This document shows, piece after piece, positions 8,251-17,203 of a stretch of 64,000 nucleotides of DNA; within the stretch, counting starts at the first letter, position 1, and each line of letters starts with the position of its first letter. Under the pieces are notes generated by a model. That model made no database searches. It was not told where the DNA came from and saw only the letters and a program-made list of their open reading frames with translations. The position numbers and the translations under genes are program-made. The DNA is from Actinomycetales bacterium (lineage in GTDB: Bacteria; Actinomycetota; Actinomycetes; Actinomycetales; Dermatophilaceae), in NCBI GenBank assembly GCA_016710385.1, contig JADJVX010000012.1, positions 53,038 through 117,037 of the forward strand, in the 5' to 3' direction.

Positions 8251-9333
8251 GTGGATGAGCTGGAGGCGCACGCGATCGTCGTGCGGGCCGATGCCCTCAA
8301 CCTTTTGGGTCGCTACGACGAAGCGCTGCGGCTCGTCAGCCCGATCCTCGCCGATAACAGCACCCACCTGCCGAGCGGCGTGGCCGCTGCCGTGTCCCTG
8401 CTCCACCTCCGCCGGGACGACGAAGCAGTGATGGTGCTATCCCGGCTGGCCGGTGCGCACCCGAACTCCCCGGATGCGGTGCGCCTGCTGTCGGTGGCAG
8501 CCGTCCGTCGCGGCGACAGTGCTGCTGCCGTGGCCCACGCGGCGCGAGCGGTGGAGCTCGCACCCGCGGCCCTCGATGTCCACGTGCAGTATTCGGTCGC
8601 GTTGACCGCCGCTCAGAGGCGGGCCGATGCCGTGGCCTCCGCTCGGCTGGCACTGGAGCTTGACCCCAACTCCGCGGCCGCCCATCTCGCCATGGCGGAC
8701 GCGCTCCTCCTCGGCGATCTGACCGAGCATCCAGGTGACCTTGCCCTGGCCGAGCAGCACATTCGGCAGATCCTTGAGGCTGACCCGAACCACGCTCCGG
8801 CACACAACGCCCTGGGGCGGGTTGCTTCAGCCAAGGGCGAGATCTTCGCAGCCATTTCGTCGGTGTCTCGAGCCGTAGCGGCAGATCCTCGGCAGGACGT
8901 GCTCGTGCGCAACGTGGTGGCCCTTCTTGCTCGGATCATCCTGATGACCTACTGCGGCTTCTGCGCCTTGTGGTGGATCGACTTGGGGGCCGTCATCGGC
9001 GGCGAGGATGGCAAGCCCGTGCTCGTTGGGGTGGCATTGGCCGTCATCGCAGCCGTGGTGGCACCGTGGCTCCGTCTGCAGCGGGTGACGTCGCTGAGAG
9101 TGCGCGACCTATTCCGGGACTTCCGCCGGCGTGACCCAGCCGGGGTGGCCTGGGCAGGATTGGTGGCCGCAGTCGGGGTCCTTCTCGCAGTCCTGCCCCT
9201 CACCAGCATCGCGGTCGCCAGAGTCTTGTTCGCGGTCGCCGGTGGCCTATTGGCTATCGCGCTGGTCGCTTTCGGGTTGAGGGTGAGAGCCGCCAAACGC
9301 CTCGCTCGATCGAGCCATACGATCAGGCCATGA
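8251..9333 (+). CDS. TPR-repeat membrane protein
   Basis: This 360-residue protein has an N-terminal half made of tetratricopeptide helices; DPNSAAAHLAMADALL and DPNHAPAHNALGRVASAKGE are clear TPR units. About three hydrophobic helices follow at roughly residues 235-335 (for example VLVGVALAVIAAVVAPWL and AGLVAAVGVLLAVLPL) and a basic tail. GTG 8251 is preferred because the upstream sequence in this frame runs through the clpB hairpin. It overlaps the next gene by four bases (ATGA), so it is translationally coupled to the AAA+ ATPase. It probably scaffolds that ATPase at the membrane; the substrate is unknown. Confidence 0.7.
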   Translation: MDELEAHAIVVRADALNLLGRYDEALRLVSPILADNSTHLPSGVAAAVSLLHLRRDDEAVMVLSRLAGAHPNSPDAVRLLSVAAVRRGDSAAAVAHAARAVELAPAALDVHVQYSVALTAAQRRADAVASARLALELDPNSAAAHLAMADALLLGDLTEHPGDLALAEQHIRQILEADPNHAPAHNALGRVASAKGEIFAAISSVSRAVAADPRQDVLVRNVVALLARIILMTYCGFCALWWIDLGAVIGGEDGKPVLVGVALAVIAAVVAPWLRLQRVTSLRVRDLFRDFRRRDPAGVAWAGLVAAVGVLLAVLPLTSIAVARVLFAVAGGLLAIALVAFGLRVRAAKRLARSSHTIRP

Positions 9334-10604
9334 CGAACCCGCTCATCGCCTCGTTGATGCGTGCGGTCGAGGCGGCTCCCGACGACCTGACCTTGCGGTT
9401 GCATTTGGCCGAGGTGCTGCTGACCGATGGCCAGCTTGACGAGGCGCTCGCTCACTGTGCGGCCGCCCTGCAGGGCGATCCCAGCAACGCCGCTGCTCGG
9501 GGGCTCATGAGCCGGGCGTTGCACGGCATACCGGCTGCGGGTGCAGAGGCGACCTCGCAGTCCCAGGCTGATGCGAGTATGCCGTCTGCTCCTGGTGCGC
9601 AGCCCCACCCGGCTCCAACTTCACAGTCGAATGAATTCGATTGGGCCGCAGCGGAGTCTGAGGTTGAGTCGTTTGCTCCCGAGCCCATGTTCGTCGACAG
9701 CGGTGGGCCGGAACCGGTGGTCGACGCATGGGATGTCGAACGCGCCACGATCCAACTGGCCGACGTCGGCGGCATGCGTGAGGTCAAGGAGCGCCTCATG
9801 GTGTCGTTCCTCGCCCCCATGCGTAACCCCGAAATGCGGAAGCTCTATGGCAAGAGCCTCAAAGGCGGCATTTTGCTTTACGGGCCGCCCGGTTGTGGCA
9901 AGACCTTCATCGGGCGGGCGATTGCCGGTGAGATGGGCGCGCAGTTCATCAACGTAGGCCTCGCCGACGTGCTCGACATGTATATCGGCCAGTCAGAACG
10001 CAACTTGCACGAACTCTTCCAGGTCGCGCGGCGCAACGCCCCGGTCGTGATCTTTCTCGACGAAATCGATGCGATCGGCCAAAAGCGCAGTCTCACAAGG
10101 CATTCCGCTATGCGATCCACAGTCAACCAACTCCTCACCGAGCTCGACGGGGTCTCGGACAGCAACGAGGGCGTCTACGTCGTCGGCGCCACCAACCAGC
10201 CGTGGGACGTCGATCCCGCGTTGCGCCGCCCTGGTCGTTTCGACCGCACTCTGCTGGTGCTCCCGCCTGATCAGCAGGCGCGTGAGGCCATCTTCCGCTA
10301 CCACCTCAAGGACCGCCCGGTCGAAGCCATCGACCCCACCGCACTCGCCAAACGGAGTGACGGTTACTCAGGCGCCGACATCCAGCACGTCTGCGAAACA
10401 GCTGCGGAGCGAGCCATGATGGAGGGCATCCGCAGCGGGACGGTGCGGATGATCGGGATGAACGACCTGTATGCCGCGCTGCGCGAGGTGCGTCCCTCGA
10501 CAGCCCCGTGGTTCGACTCGGCCCGAAACGTGGTCCAGTTCGCGAACGCCGACGGCACGTATGACGAGCTACGCGCCTACATGAAGCGAACGAAGCGGCT
10601 CTGA
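9330..10604 (+). CDS. TPR-containing AAA+ ATPase (Cdc48/FtsH-type module)
   Basis: This 424-residue ATPase opens with a TPR-like segment (residues 1-60) and an Ala/Pro/Gln-rich linker, then a single AAA domain from about residue 140. Seen motifs are the DVGGMREVKERL entry, Walker A GPPGCGKT, Walker B VVIFLDEIDAIG, sensor-1 VVGATNQPWDVDPALRRPGRFDR with the arginine finger, and the GYSGADI sensor-2 region. The module is like one Cdc48/VAT or FtsH ring without a protease domain. It sits between two TPR membrane proteins with a four-base overlap upstream and a four-base gap downstream, so the three probably form one complex. The cellular substrate cannot be told from sequence. Confidence 0.8.
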   Translation: MTNPLIASLMRAVEAAPDDLTLRLHLAEVLLTDGQLDEALAHCAAALQGDPSNAAARGLMSRALHGIPAAGAEATSQSQADASMPSAPGAQPHPAPTSQSNEFDWAAAESEVESFAPEPMFVDSGGPEPVVDAWDVERATIQLADVGGMREVKERLMVSFLAPMRNPEMRKLYGKSLKGGILLYGPPGCGKTFIGRAIAGEMGAQFINVGLADVLDMYIGQSERNLHELFQVARRNAPVVIFLDEIDAIGQKRSLTRHSAMRSTVNQLLTELDGVSDSNEGVYVVGATNQPWDVDPALRRPGRFDRTLLVLPPDQQAREAIFRYHLKDRPVEAIDPTALAKRSDGYSGADIQHVCETAAERAMMEGIRSGTVRMIGMNDLYAALREVRPSTAPWFDSARNVVQFANADGTYDELRAYMKRTKRL

Positions 10605-10608
10605 GACC

Positions 10609-11646
10609 ATGGTCCAACCAGGGGGATCCAGCGCCGGAGCCATCGAGCGCATCCGCCAATTGCTCCAGCTCGACCGGAATGCTCAAGCGTTGGAAGCGGC
10701 CGGGGCTGAGCTGGCGACGCACCCCGATGACCCCGACGTGTTGGAGCTCGCGTCCATCGCAGCGCGCAGGCTCGGGCGGCTCGAGGAGGCGGTGGCCCTC
10801 GCCGAGCAGGCCGTCGCGGCCGGGCCAGATGACGATGCCGCACACGGGGTCTTGGCCGATGCCCAGCTCACGGCCGGGCATGTCGATCAGGCCGTTCGCA
10901 CGGCATACCGGGCGGTGGAGTTGCGTCCCGGACACTGGCTTCACCACGTGCGATACGCCCAATGCCTGATGGCCCACCCGAGGGGGCGCGAGACGGCCTG
11001 GTTGGCTGCCCAACGAGCGGTCGAACTCGCTCCGGGTGAGTCGATCGCGCACCACATGATCGCCGATGTCGCATATGGCAAAGGCATGGGAACGCCCGAG
11101 CAACTCGCGATCGCCGAGGCGGCTCTCCGAGAGGCCCTGCGGCTCAGCCCCGAGAACGCCGGGTTGCTCAACGATCTGGCCCGGGTCCGGCTGGCTCGAT
11201 CGGACAACGCCGCGGCCCTGAAAGGCTTCGCCGATGCGGTGGTGACGGATCCGACGGGGGTTGGGGCCGTGGCGCTGCGGAACCTGCGTCTCGTGCTCAG
11301 GCGGGTTGTCGTGATCCAGACCCTCATCACTCTGGCCGGGATAGTCGTCAGCTCAGGACTCGCCGGGCCGAACCCCTCGATCGGCAGCCGATTGGCGGTG
11401 GTGGTTCTGGCGCTGGCGCTGACGGGGTTCATCGTCCTGCGCTGGCGGACCGTGCTCGGCGGGGCCAGCGCACGGATCGTGATTCCGCAGGTGTTCCGGG
11501 GTGCCCGACGGCTGACGGCGGCGTTCACCTCGGTCGCGCTGGCCATAGCGGCGATGATTCTGGGGGTGTTCTTGCCGGGAGAGGGCTTCGCCAACGCCAT
11601 GGGGGCGGCGGCCATCTTGTCCCTCGTCGCGTTGTTGTGCGCTTAG
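10609..11646 (+). CDS. TPR-repeat membrane protein, paralogue-like partner of the AAA+ ATPase
   Basis: This 345-residue protein has the same plan as the gene before the ATPase: about five TPR units in residues 1-210 (DPDVLELASIAARRLGRLEE and SPENAGLLNDLARVRLARSD are typical) and a C-terminal membrane part with three hydrophobic helices (residues about 225-345) ending at the last residues. It starts four bases after the ATPase stop. The pair of similar TPR membrane proteins bracketing a soluble TPR-AAA ATPase suggests a membrane-attached remodelling complex. I do not recognise a named family. Confidence 0.65.
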   Translation: MVQPGGSSAGAIERIRQLLQLDRNAQALEAAGAELATHPDDPDVLELASIAARRLGRLEEAVALAEQAVAAGPDDDAAHGVLADAQLTAGHVDQAVRTAYRAVELRPGHWLHHVRYAQCLMAHPRGRETAWLAAQRAVELAPGESIAHHMIADVAYGKGMGTPEQLAIAEAALREALRLSPENAGLLNDLARVRLARSDNAAALKGFADAVVTDPTGVGAVALRNLRLVLRRVVVIQTLITLAGIVVSSGLAGPNPSIGSRLAVVVLALALTGFIVLRWRTVLGGASARIVIPQVFRGARRLTAAFTSVALAIAAMILGVFLPGEGFANAMGAAAILSLVALLCA

Positions 11647-11682
11647 CACATGGTGTGCGTCGAGATCGGGCACAACGAGGTC

Positions 11683-12279
11683 ATGAGCACACTCACAGCA
11701 GAGCAGAGCGATCTCGTCCGCGGCGCCGTCTTCGGAGCCATGGCGCTGGTCTCCAAGGCCGACCCAGGGTTCTTCGCGATGTTCAGAGAGAGCCTGGCGG
11801 GAGCCAGGGCCCTGGCGGCCGCGCCCCCGGAGATCCGCGAGTTGCTGGGCACCGGATTCGTCGCGCCACCCAGTGGTGCGGCCCAGGACCGTGAAGGGGC
11901 GGTCGTCGCGCAGCTGCAACAGGCCCGCGACATGCTCGCGGTGACCGCGCCCGAGCTGCTCGACGGTTTCCGGGGCGTCGTCCTGTCGGCCTGCCAGGCA
12001 ACCGCGCAGGCTGACGATGGGGTGTCCGACTCCGAGCGCGCCACCATCGCCACCATCGAGAACGTGCTGTCCGCCGGAGGCGGGGCGTCGATCGTGCCGA
12101 GCGACTCTGGTGCTGCGGCTGGTGTGGGTGCCGGGGACACCGCGGCTGGTCCGGTTGCGGACGCGGATGGACCCATCGGGGCGGCCGATACCCCGCGGGC
12201 CGGCACCGCGGGCACAGCCGGCACTGTCGTGCGGACTGGTGAGTCGCAGGGCAACCCCACGACGCCGCTGATCGGCTGA
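11683..12279 (+). CDS. Uncharacterised helical protein with Ala/Gly-rich tail
   Basis: This 198-residue protein is not recognised. Residues 1-115 look like amphipathic helices, with a segment ACQATAQADDGVSDSERATIATIE reminiscent of the EF-hand-like loop of TerB-type proteins, though too weak to assign. The last 80 residues are low-complexity Gly/Ala/Asp/Thr and probably disordered. The start is uncertain: ATG 11683 gives a normal N terminus but has ACGAGG only two bases away, while ATG 11650 adds eleven residues. It follows the TPR/AAA+ cluster on the same strand and may be co-transcribed. Confidence 0.5.
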   Translation: MSTLTAEQSDLVRGAVFGAMALVSKADPGFFAMFRESLAGARALAAAPPEIRELLGTGFVAPPSGAAQDREGAVVAQLQQARDMLAVTAPELLDGFRGVVLSACQATAQADDGVSDSERATIATIENVLSAGGGASIVPSDSGAAAGVGAGDTAAGPVADADGPIGAADTPRAGTAGTAGTVVRTGESQGNPTTPLIG

Positions 12280-12341
12280 TCGCTGCGCTCGCCACAGCAA
12301 GCTCATGGGTCGATGCCAAGGTTGTGGGTGACAATGGCGGC

Positions 12342-12785
12342 ATGACCCGTGTCGTGCGAGTGCGTTTCGTGTATGCCGTGTTGCCGCTCCTGGTGGTGGG
12401 AGCACTCACCCTTGGCGGGTGCACGGAGGTGGCGGACACCGCCAAGTCGGCGGCCTCCAACGCGGTATCTCAGGTGACTGCCACCGCCAAGGCCGAGGCG
12501 TCCAAGGCGATCGCGAGCGCGGTAGCCGAGGCGTCACGGAATGCCGCGAGCGCAGCCTCGGGGGCCGCCGCGCGGATCAACCCCAACACCGCAAGTCAGG
12601 CGCAGATCGCCGCCGCGCTGAGCCAGGCGGGGGTCCCCAATGCCGACAGTGTGGCGGCCAAGGTCGTCGCGGCCCGCCCGTTCACCGCCGAGAACGCCAC
12701 CGCCAAGATCAACCAGCTCGTCAATGACGCGGGCTTGGACCCGGCCACCGTCCTCAAGCTGGTGGCGGCGATGTCGGCCTTCTGA
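12342..12785 (+). CDS. Small lipoprotein with helix-hairpin-helix-like C terminus
   Basis: This 147-residue lipoprotein precursor has the signal RVRFVYAVLPLLVVGALTLGG followed by the lipobox Cys (TLGGC), an Ala-rich helix, and a C-terminal segment INPNTASQAQIAAALSQAGV then AAKVVAARPF resembling ComEA-type helix-hairpin-helix motifs (NxAs-x-x-L-x-x-l-GI..a..Ia..R). If that holds it could touch DNA at the cell surface, which is of interest beside the motif pattern discussed in the findings, but the match is only partial. ATG 12342 is chosen because it places the charged n-region at the terminus. Confidence 0.6.
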   Translation: MTRVVRVRFVYAVLPLLVVGALTLGGCTEVADTAKSAASNAVSQVTATAKAEASKAIASAVAEASRNAASAASGAAARINPNTASQAQIAAALSQAGVPNADSVAAKVVAARPFTAENATAKINQLVNDAGLDPATVLKLVAAMSAF

Positions 12786-12909
12786 GGGTCCGTGTGGGCG
12801 TCCGTGGGGGGCGCCGGTCATGCTGTAAGCGGCCGAGAGATCGCGATCTTGACCTGGGAAGACCGGCCGGTTGCGTGGCGGCGGTGCTCGGGGCGGCATA
12901 CGAAGGCCC

Positions 12910-13303
12910 TGGTATGCCGGGAAACCTTCCGACACGCCGTGAATTGCCGGGCGCGGAGCCCTGGTATGCCGGGAAACCTTCCGACACGGCGTGAATTGCC
13001 GGGCGCGGAGCCCTGGTATGCCGGGAAACCTTCCGACACGCCGTGAATTGCCGGGCGCGGAGCCCTGGTGTGCCGGGAAACCTTCCGACTCGCGGGGTTT
13101 GGCCGGCGTTGACCGGGCGACGCGCCGGGAAACCTTCCGACACGGCGTGAATTGCCGGGCGCGGAGCCCTGACGTGCCGGGAAACCTTCCGACACGCCGT
13201 GAATTGCCGGGCGCGGAGCCCTTGGTATGCCGGGAAACCTTCCGACTCGCTGGGTTTGGCCGGCGTTGACGGGGCGACGCGCCGGGAAACCTTCCGACAC
13301 GCC
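12910..13303. repeat. 52-bp tandem repeat array (8 units) between convergent genes
   Basis: A 17-base core GCCGGGAAACCTTCCGA recurs at 12916, 12968, 13020, 13072, 13124, 13176, 13229 and 13281, that is every 52 bases (53 once). The 35 bases between cores are of two kinds only: type A (CACGCCGTGAATTGCCGGGC and onward, after units 1, 2, 3, 5, 6) and type B (CTCGCGGGGTTTGGCCGGCG and onward, after units 4 and 7). The core contains GGAA-N3-TTCC. The array fills the gap between the lipoprotein gene and the convergent dioxygenase gene, which otherwise holds no gene (12786-13469). Confidence 0.9.
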
Positions 13304-13469
13304 GTCCTTGGCCTCAGCCCGCTCAGCCCGGCCAGCCCGGCCAGCCCGACCACTCGGGATACTGGCGGCAGACCCGACAAACCCCGGTAGGCCGCGCGGC
13401 ATACCGGGGTCTGTCGGTCGAGCTGTCGGTCGAACCTCCGTCGAGCGGGCCGCTGAAGCGGCCGGCCGA

Positions 13470-14387
13470 TCAGGTGTAGACGGCGGTGAAGCGCTCGTTG
13501 AGTTCGCGAGCGTGGTAGAAGATGCCCTTGCCGAGGGCGTCGGGCGTCCACTTGGTGAGCGGACGGTCCGGGTAGGCCGGGTAGCCGCCGGCGAAGACCT
13601 CGTTGCGGTTGCCGGACGGGTCGAAGAAGTAGACCGTCTGGCCGCGGGTGATGCCGTGGCGGGTGGGGCCGATGTCGATCGGGACGTCGTCCATCGCCAT
13701 GAGGTCCGCGGCGCGGCCGACCTCGTGCCAGTCGCCGAGCTTGAAGGCGAAGTGGTGCAGCTTGCCGGCCTCGCCCTCCAGGCACGCGATCTGGTGGATC
13801 TGGTTGTTGTTGGTCAGCCAGCTCGCGATGAAGTGGGCGTCGTCGTCGTTGAGGTCGGTCTGCACTCGCTCGGTCGGGAAGTAGCCGAACAGCTCCTTGA
13901 ACATGTTCTCCATGAGCCGCACGTCCGGGGTGAGGATGAGCGCGTGGTCAAGCGCCGGGACGCCGATGCCGACCAAGTGCCGCGGGAAGGCGTCCGGGTT
14001 GTGGGTGCCGGTCTCGACCCCGATGAGGGTCTGGGCGTGGTAGACCTCGAGCACGTGCTCGGACGGGGCGAAGATGCGCAGCCCGTCGGACACCTCGGGG
14101 TTCTCACCGGCAGACATGCGCTCGGTCGTCACGCCGAAGGCCGCAGCCTTCTTCTCGATGACGTCGATGTCCTCGGGCTTCTCGACCTTGAAGCCGAACT
14201 TCACCAGGCCGACGCCACCTTCTTCGATGACGACCGAGTGGTGGTCCCACTCGTCCCAGCCCTTGTAGTAGACCTTGCCGTCCTGGTTGAGGGTTTCGTA
14301 GAGGCCCATCGTGTTCGCGTAGTGACTGCGTGCCTCTTCGAGGTCGGTCACTCGCACGTGGGCGTAGCCCATGCGCATGACACCCAT
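13470..14387 (-). CDS. xylE: Catechol 2,3-dioxygenase (extradiol, XylE-like)
   Basis: This 305-residue type I extradiol ring-cleavage enzyme converts catechol to 2-hydroxymuconic semialdehyde using Fe(II). It aligns in length and signatures with metapyrocatechase XylE. The iron ligands are visible as LDHALIL (His), KLHHFAFKL (His) and GNRNEVF (Glu), and the C-terminal blocks IDIGPTRHGITRG, VYFFDPSGNRNEVFAGG and LGKGIFYHARELNERF are highly conserved. The ATG at 14387 has AAAGGAG eight bases upstream. No other ring-cleavage pathway gene is nearby, so the substrate source is unclear. It is convergent with the lipoprotein gene across the 52-bp tandem array. Confidence 0.92.
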   Translation of the reverse strand: MGVMRMGYAHVRVTDLEEARSHYANTMGLYETLNQDGKVYYKGWDEWDHHSVVIEEGGVGLVKFGFKVEKPEDIDVIEKKAAAFGVTTERMSAGENPEVSDGLRIFAPSEHVLEVYHAQTLIGVETGTHNPDAFPRHLVGIGVPALDHALILTPDVRLMENMFKELFGYFPTERVQTDLNDDDAHFIASWLTNNNQIHQIACLEGEAGKLHHFAFKLGDWHEVGRAADLMAMDDVPIDIGPTRHGITRGQTVYFFDPSGNRNEVFAGGYPAYPDRPLTKWTPDALGKGIFYHARELNERFTAVYT

Positions 14388-14457
14388 GCAAAGACTCCTT
14401 TGTCGTAGCGGATCCGCGGTGAATGAGTCGTGGCGATCGGTACGGTCGTCCGCGTCA

Positions 14458-14473
14458 GCCTGCGGTCGCAGGC
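14458..14473. promoter_or_regulatory. Short dyad upstream of the dioxygenase gene
   Basis: GCCTGCG-GT-CGCAGGC is a perfect 7-bp inverted repeat 71 bases upstream of the dioxygenase start, in the only non-coding stretch that could hold its promoter. It could be an operator, but no regulator gene is adjacent and no family consensus is recognised. Confidence 0.3.
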
Positions 14474-14586
14474 CCCCCGGCACCCAGTGCTGTTCCGCCA
14501 GTAGGAACACCGGCATCGTGCGCCTCGCACCGCCCGGCGCCTACCAAAGCGTCCCGCCAGCCGGGACACCTTCTCGCCATCGGCCG

Positions 14587-14639
14587 AGGGACGGCGCAGG
14601 GACGGCGCAGGGACGGCGCAGGGACGGCGCAGGGACGGG
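14587..14639. repeat. 11-bp tandem repeat
   Basis: Four exact copies of AGGGACGGCGC (from 14587, 14598, 14609 and 14620) and a partial fifth. It lies in the 373-base gap between the dioxygenase gene and the EF-G-like gene, which otherwise holds only the dyad at 14458 and the hairpin at 14672-14716. Confidence 0.9.
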
Positions 14640-14671
14640 CTTACCCATGGTGGGACGAGCCCGGAAACGGG

Positions 14672-14716
14672 ACTGCACGGCATACCGGATCCTGCTTCTC
14701 CGGTATGCCGTGCAGT
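14672..14716. terminator. Perfect 18-bp hairpin with paired GGTATGCCG motifs downstream of the EF-G-like gene
   Basis: The arms ACTGCACGGCATACCGGA (14672-14689) and TCCGGTATGCCGTGCAGT (14699-14716) are exact complements around a 9-base loop. The hairpin begins 45 bases after the EF-G-like stop codon (minus strand), so it most likely terminates that gene. Both arms carry the window-wide iterated motif. Confidence 0.75.
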
Positions 14717-14760
14717 CGAGTCGTGCGCGCTCCTGCCGGCTCAGCCGGGTGGAGCGTCCG

Positions 14761-16869
14761 TCAGTCCTTGGCGGGCTTGGCGTATTCCTTCGCCTTGTCG
14801 GCCGGCATGTAGTCGTAGCGCAGCATCGCCCGGGCGAAGGAGCCGGTGCCGTGCGAGACCGAGCGCAGGTCGATGGGGTAGCGCGAGAGTTCGGTCTGCG
14901 GGACTTCGGCGTGGACGATCGTCCAGCCCTCGGTGGGCGCGGGTTCGGTGCCGAGCACCTGGCCCCGCCGGCCGCGCAGGTCGGACATGACCGCGCCGAC
15001 GTAGTCGTCGCTCACCGTGATGTCGACCGAGTCGATCGGCTCGAGCAGGGCGACGGTGGACTCGTTGGCGGCCTCCTTGAGCGCCAACTGGGCCGCGGTC
15101 TGGAAGGCCATGTCCGAGGAGTCGACCGAGTGGGCCTTGCCGTCGAAGAGCGTGACGCGCACGTCGACCAGGGGGTAGCCCGCGAGGACGCCCTTCTCGA
15201 GCTGGGCCCGGGCGCCCTTCTCGACCGAGGGGATGAAGTTGCGCGGGACGGCACCGCCGACGACCTTGTCGACGAACTCGAAACCACCGCCGCGGGGGAG
15301 CGGCTCGATCTCCAGGTCGCACACGGCATACTGCCCGTGCCCACCGGACTGCTTGACGTGGCGGCCCTTGACGGTGACCTTCTTGATGAAGGTCTCGCGC
15401 AGCGCGGTGCGGAAGGGTTCGGCCTCGACCTGCACGCCGTAGCGCTCGTGTAGGCGCCCGAGCAGCTCTTCGATGTGGGCCTGACCCATCGCCCAGAGGA
15501 CGACCTGGTGGGTCTCGGCGTTGTGCTCCATGCGCATCGTGACGTCTTCGGCGACCAGGCGCTGCAGGGCCGAGGCGAGCTTGTCCTCGTCGGCCTTGCT
15601 CTTGGCGTGGATGGCGACCGGCAGCAGCGGCTCGGGCAGCACCCACGGCTCGACGAGCGCGGGCTTGTCTTTGCTCGAGAGGGTGTCGGAGGTCTCGGCC
15701 TTGGACAGCTTGGCGACCGTGACGATCTCACCGGCGATGGCGAACTCCCGCGGGCGCAGTGCGTCGATGAGCGGCGACGAGAGCGGTCCGACCCGCTCGT
15801 CGTCGTCGTGCTCAGGGTGGCCTTCCAGCTCGTGGCCGAGGAAGGTCGCCAGGTGGCCGGAGACGTGGACGACCTCTTCCGGGCGCAGCGTGCCGGAGAA
15901 GACACGCACCAGCGAGAGGCGCCCGACGTAGGGGTCGCTGCTGGTGCGAATGACTTCGGCGACCAGCGGGCCGGCCGGGTCGCAGGCAATGTCGGGGAAG
16001 TCGTCGCCGTCCGGCGTCGTCACGGCGGGGTGCGGGTGGCTGACCGGCGACGGGAAGGCCGACTCGATGAGCTCGTAGAGCTCCTCCATGCCAACGCCGG
16101 TGCCCGGGCTGATCGGCAGCACCGGGAAGAAGTTGGCCTTGGTGATCGCGGTCTTGACGTCGGCGACGAGTTGCGCGGGGTCGAGATCTTCACCGGAGAG
16201 GTAGCGATCCAGCAGTGAGTCGTCCTCGGACTCCTCGATGATCGCCTCGATGAGGCTGCCGCGATAGGTCTCGATCTGGTCGAGCTCGTCGGCCGTCGGC
16301 TCGCGTCGGGTGCCGGTGCCATCGGCGGCGTACTGCGAGATCAGGGCCAGCGATCCGACGACGGTCTTGTCCTCGGCGTGGATCGGCAGATAGACCGGCT
16401 GGGCGTCGCCGAAGACCCGGCGGCAGGTGGCGATGGTGTCGTCGAAGTCCGACCGCGGCATGTCGAGCTTGCTCACGGCGATGATGCGCGGCATACCGAT
16501 CGCGGCGCACTCCTGCCACAGCAGGGCGGTCGCGCCGTCGATGCCGTCGGCACCGGAGATGACGAAGATGGCGGCGTCGGCGGCGCGCAGTCCCGCGCGC
16601 AGCTCACCGACGAAGTCGGGGTATCCGGGGGTGTCGATGAGGTTGACCGTCAGGCCGGCACTCTCGACCGCCGCGACCTGCACGCCCACCGAGCGCTCGT
16701 GCTCGCCCTCGTGCGGGCGGCGGCCGGGGGTGCGGACGGCGATGAGGTAGTCAAAGAGAGTGGATTTGCCCGCACCACCGGGTCCGACGAGCACGACATT
16801 GCGGATCTGCTCGGGACTGCTCGGCACCGGTGCGGACGTGTGATCTCTGTTGGCGGCTGCTTTGCTCAC
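14761..16869 (-). CDS. Elongation factor G-like GTPase (EF-G2/FusA2 type)
   Basis: This 702-residue translational GTPase has EF-G domains in order: a G domain with P-loop GPGGAGKST and switch DTPGYPDF, domain II (VVHVSGHL region), domain III, domain IV (GGHGQYAVCDLEIEPL) and a C-terminal domain V with GRRGQV. The P-loop and the NKxD-equivalent SKLD differ from canonical EF-G, as in the EF-G-like subgroup of mycobacteria and related bacteria whose role in elongation is doubtful. GTG 16869 is chosen because it follows GGTGGAG and precedes a short disordered leader and the G domain. It stands alone, followed by a hairpin terminator. Confidence 0.88.
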   Translation of the reverse strand: MSKAAANRDHTSAPVPSSPEQIRNVVLVGPGGAGKSTLFDYLIAVRTPGRRPHEGEHERSVGVQVAAVESAGLTVNLIDTPGYPDFVGELRAGLRAADAAIFVISGADGIDGATALLWQECAAIGMPRIIAVSKLDMPRSDFDDTIATCRRVFGDAQPVYLPIHAEDKTVVGSLALISQYAADGTGTRREPTADELDQIETYRGSLIEAIIEESEDDSLLDRYLSGEDLDPAQLVADVKTAITKANFFPVLPISPGTGVGMEELYELIESAFPSPVSHPHPAVTTPDGDDFPDIACDPAGPLVAEVIRTSSDPYVGRLSLVRVFSGTLRPEEVVHVSGHLATFLGHELEGHPEHDDDERVGPLSSPLIDALRPREFAIAGEIVTVAKLSKAETSDTLSSKDKPALVEPWVLPEPLLPVAIHAKSKADEDKLASALQRLVAEDVTMRMEHNAETHQVVLWAMGQAHIEELLGRLHERYGVQVEAEPFRTALRETFIKKVTVKGRHVKQSGGHGQYAVCDLEIEPLPRGGGFEFVDKVVGGAVPRNFIPSVEKGARAQLEKGVLAGYPLVDVRVTLFDGKAHSVDSSDMAFQTAAQLALKEAANESTVALLEPIDSVDITVSDDYVGAVMSDLRGRRGQVLGTEPAPTEGWTIVHAEVPQTELSRYPIDLRSVSHGTGSFARAMLRYDYMPADKAKEYAKPAKD

Positions 16870-17203
16870 GGGCTCCACCTTTCTCCACGACAGGACGGCC
16901 CCACAAGGGGACCATGGGCCCATCGGCCGCAGGCCCACGGCCAGGGTATGCCGGGTGGTCACCACCGGCTCGCGAGGGGGCCCTCGTGCCGGGTTTCGGG
17001 CAATGGGCAGACAGCCGCCCACGCGCCATGTCACCCTGCTGCCAGAGGGGAGCAATCCCGCTCCCCGCTCAGTCCGGAGGTGCCCGCGATGATGCTCGCC
17101 TGCTCGCCCATGACCCTGCCGATTTCCGCTCGCAATGACGACGATGCCGACCCCGACGACGGCGGCGAGTAACTCCGACCCCCGCGAGAACGACCGCGCG
17201 TGA
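16870..17203. other. Intergenic region (334 bp)
   Basis: This gap between the EF-G-like gene and the exonuclease III gene, both on the minus strand, shows no convincing gene. It contains one isolated GGTATGCCG motif near 16947 and presumably the EF-G-like promoter; I cannot point to clear -35 and -10 elements. Confidence 0.5.

Noticed and set aside
12910..13303. The 52-bp tandem array as a third CRISPR
   Set aside because: The core is only 17 bp and the intervals fall into two near-identical classes instead of unique spacers, so it is a minisatellite.
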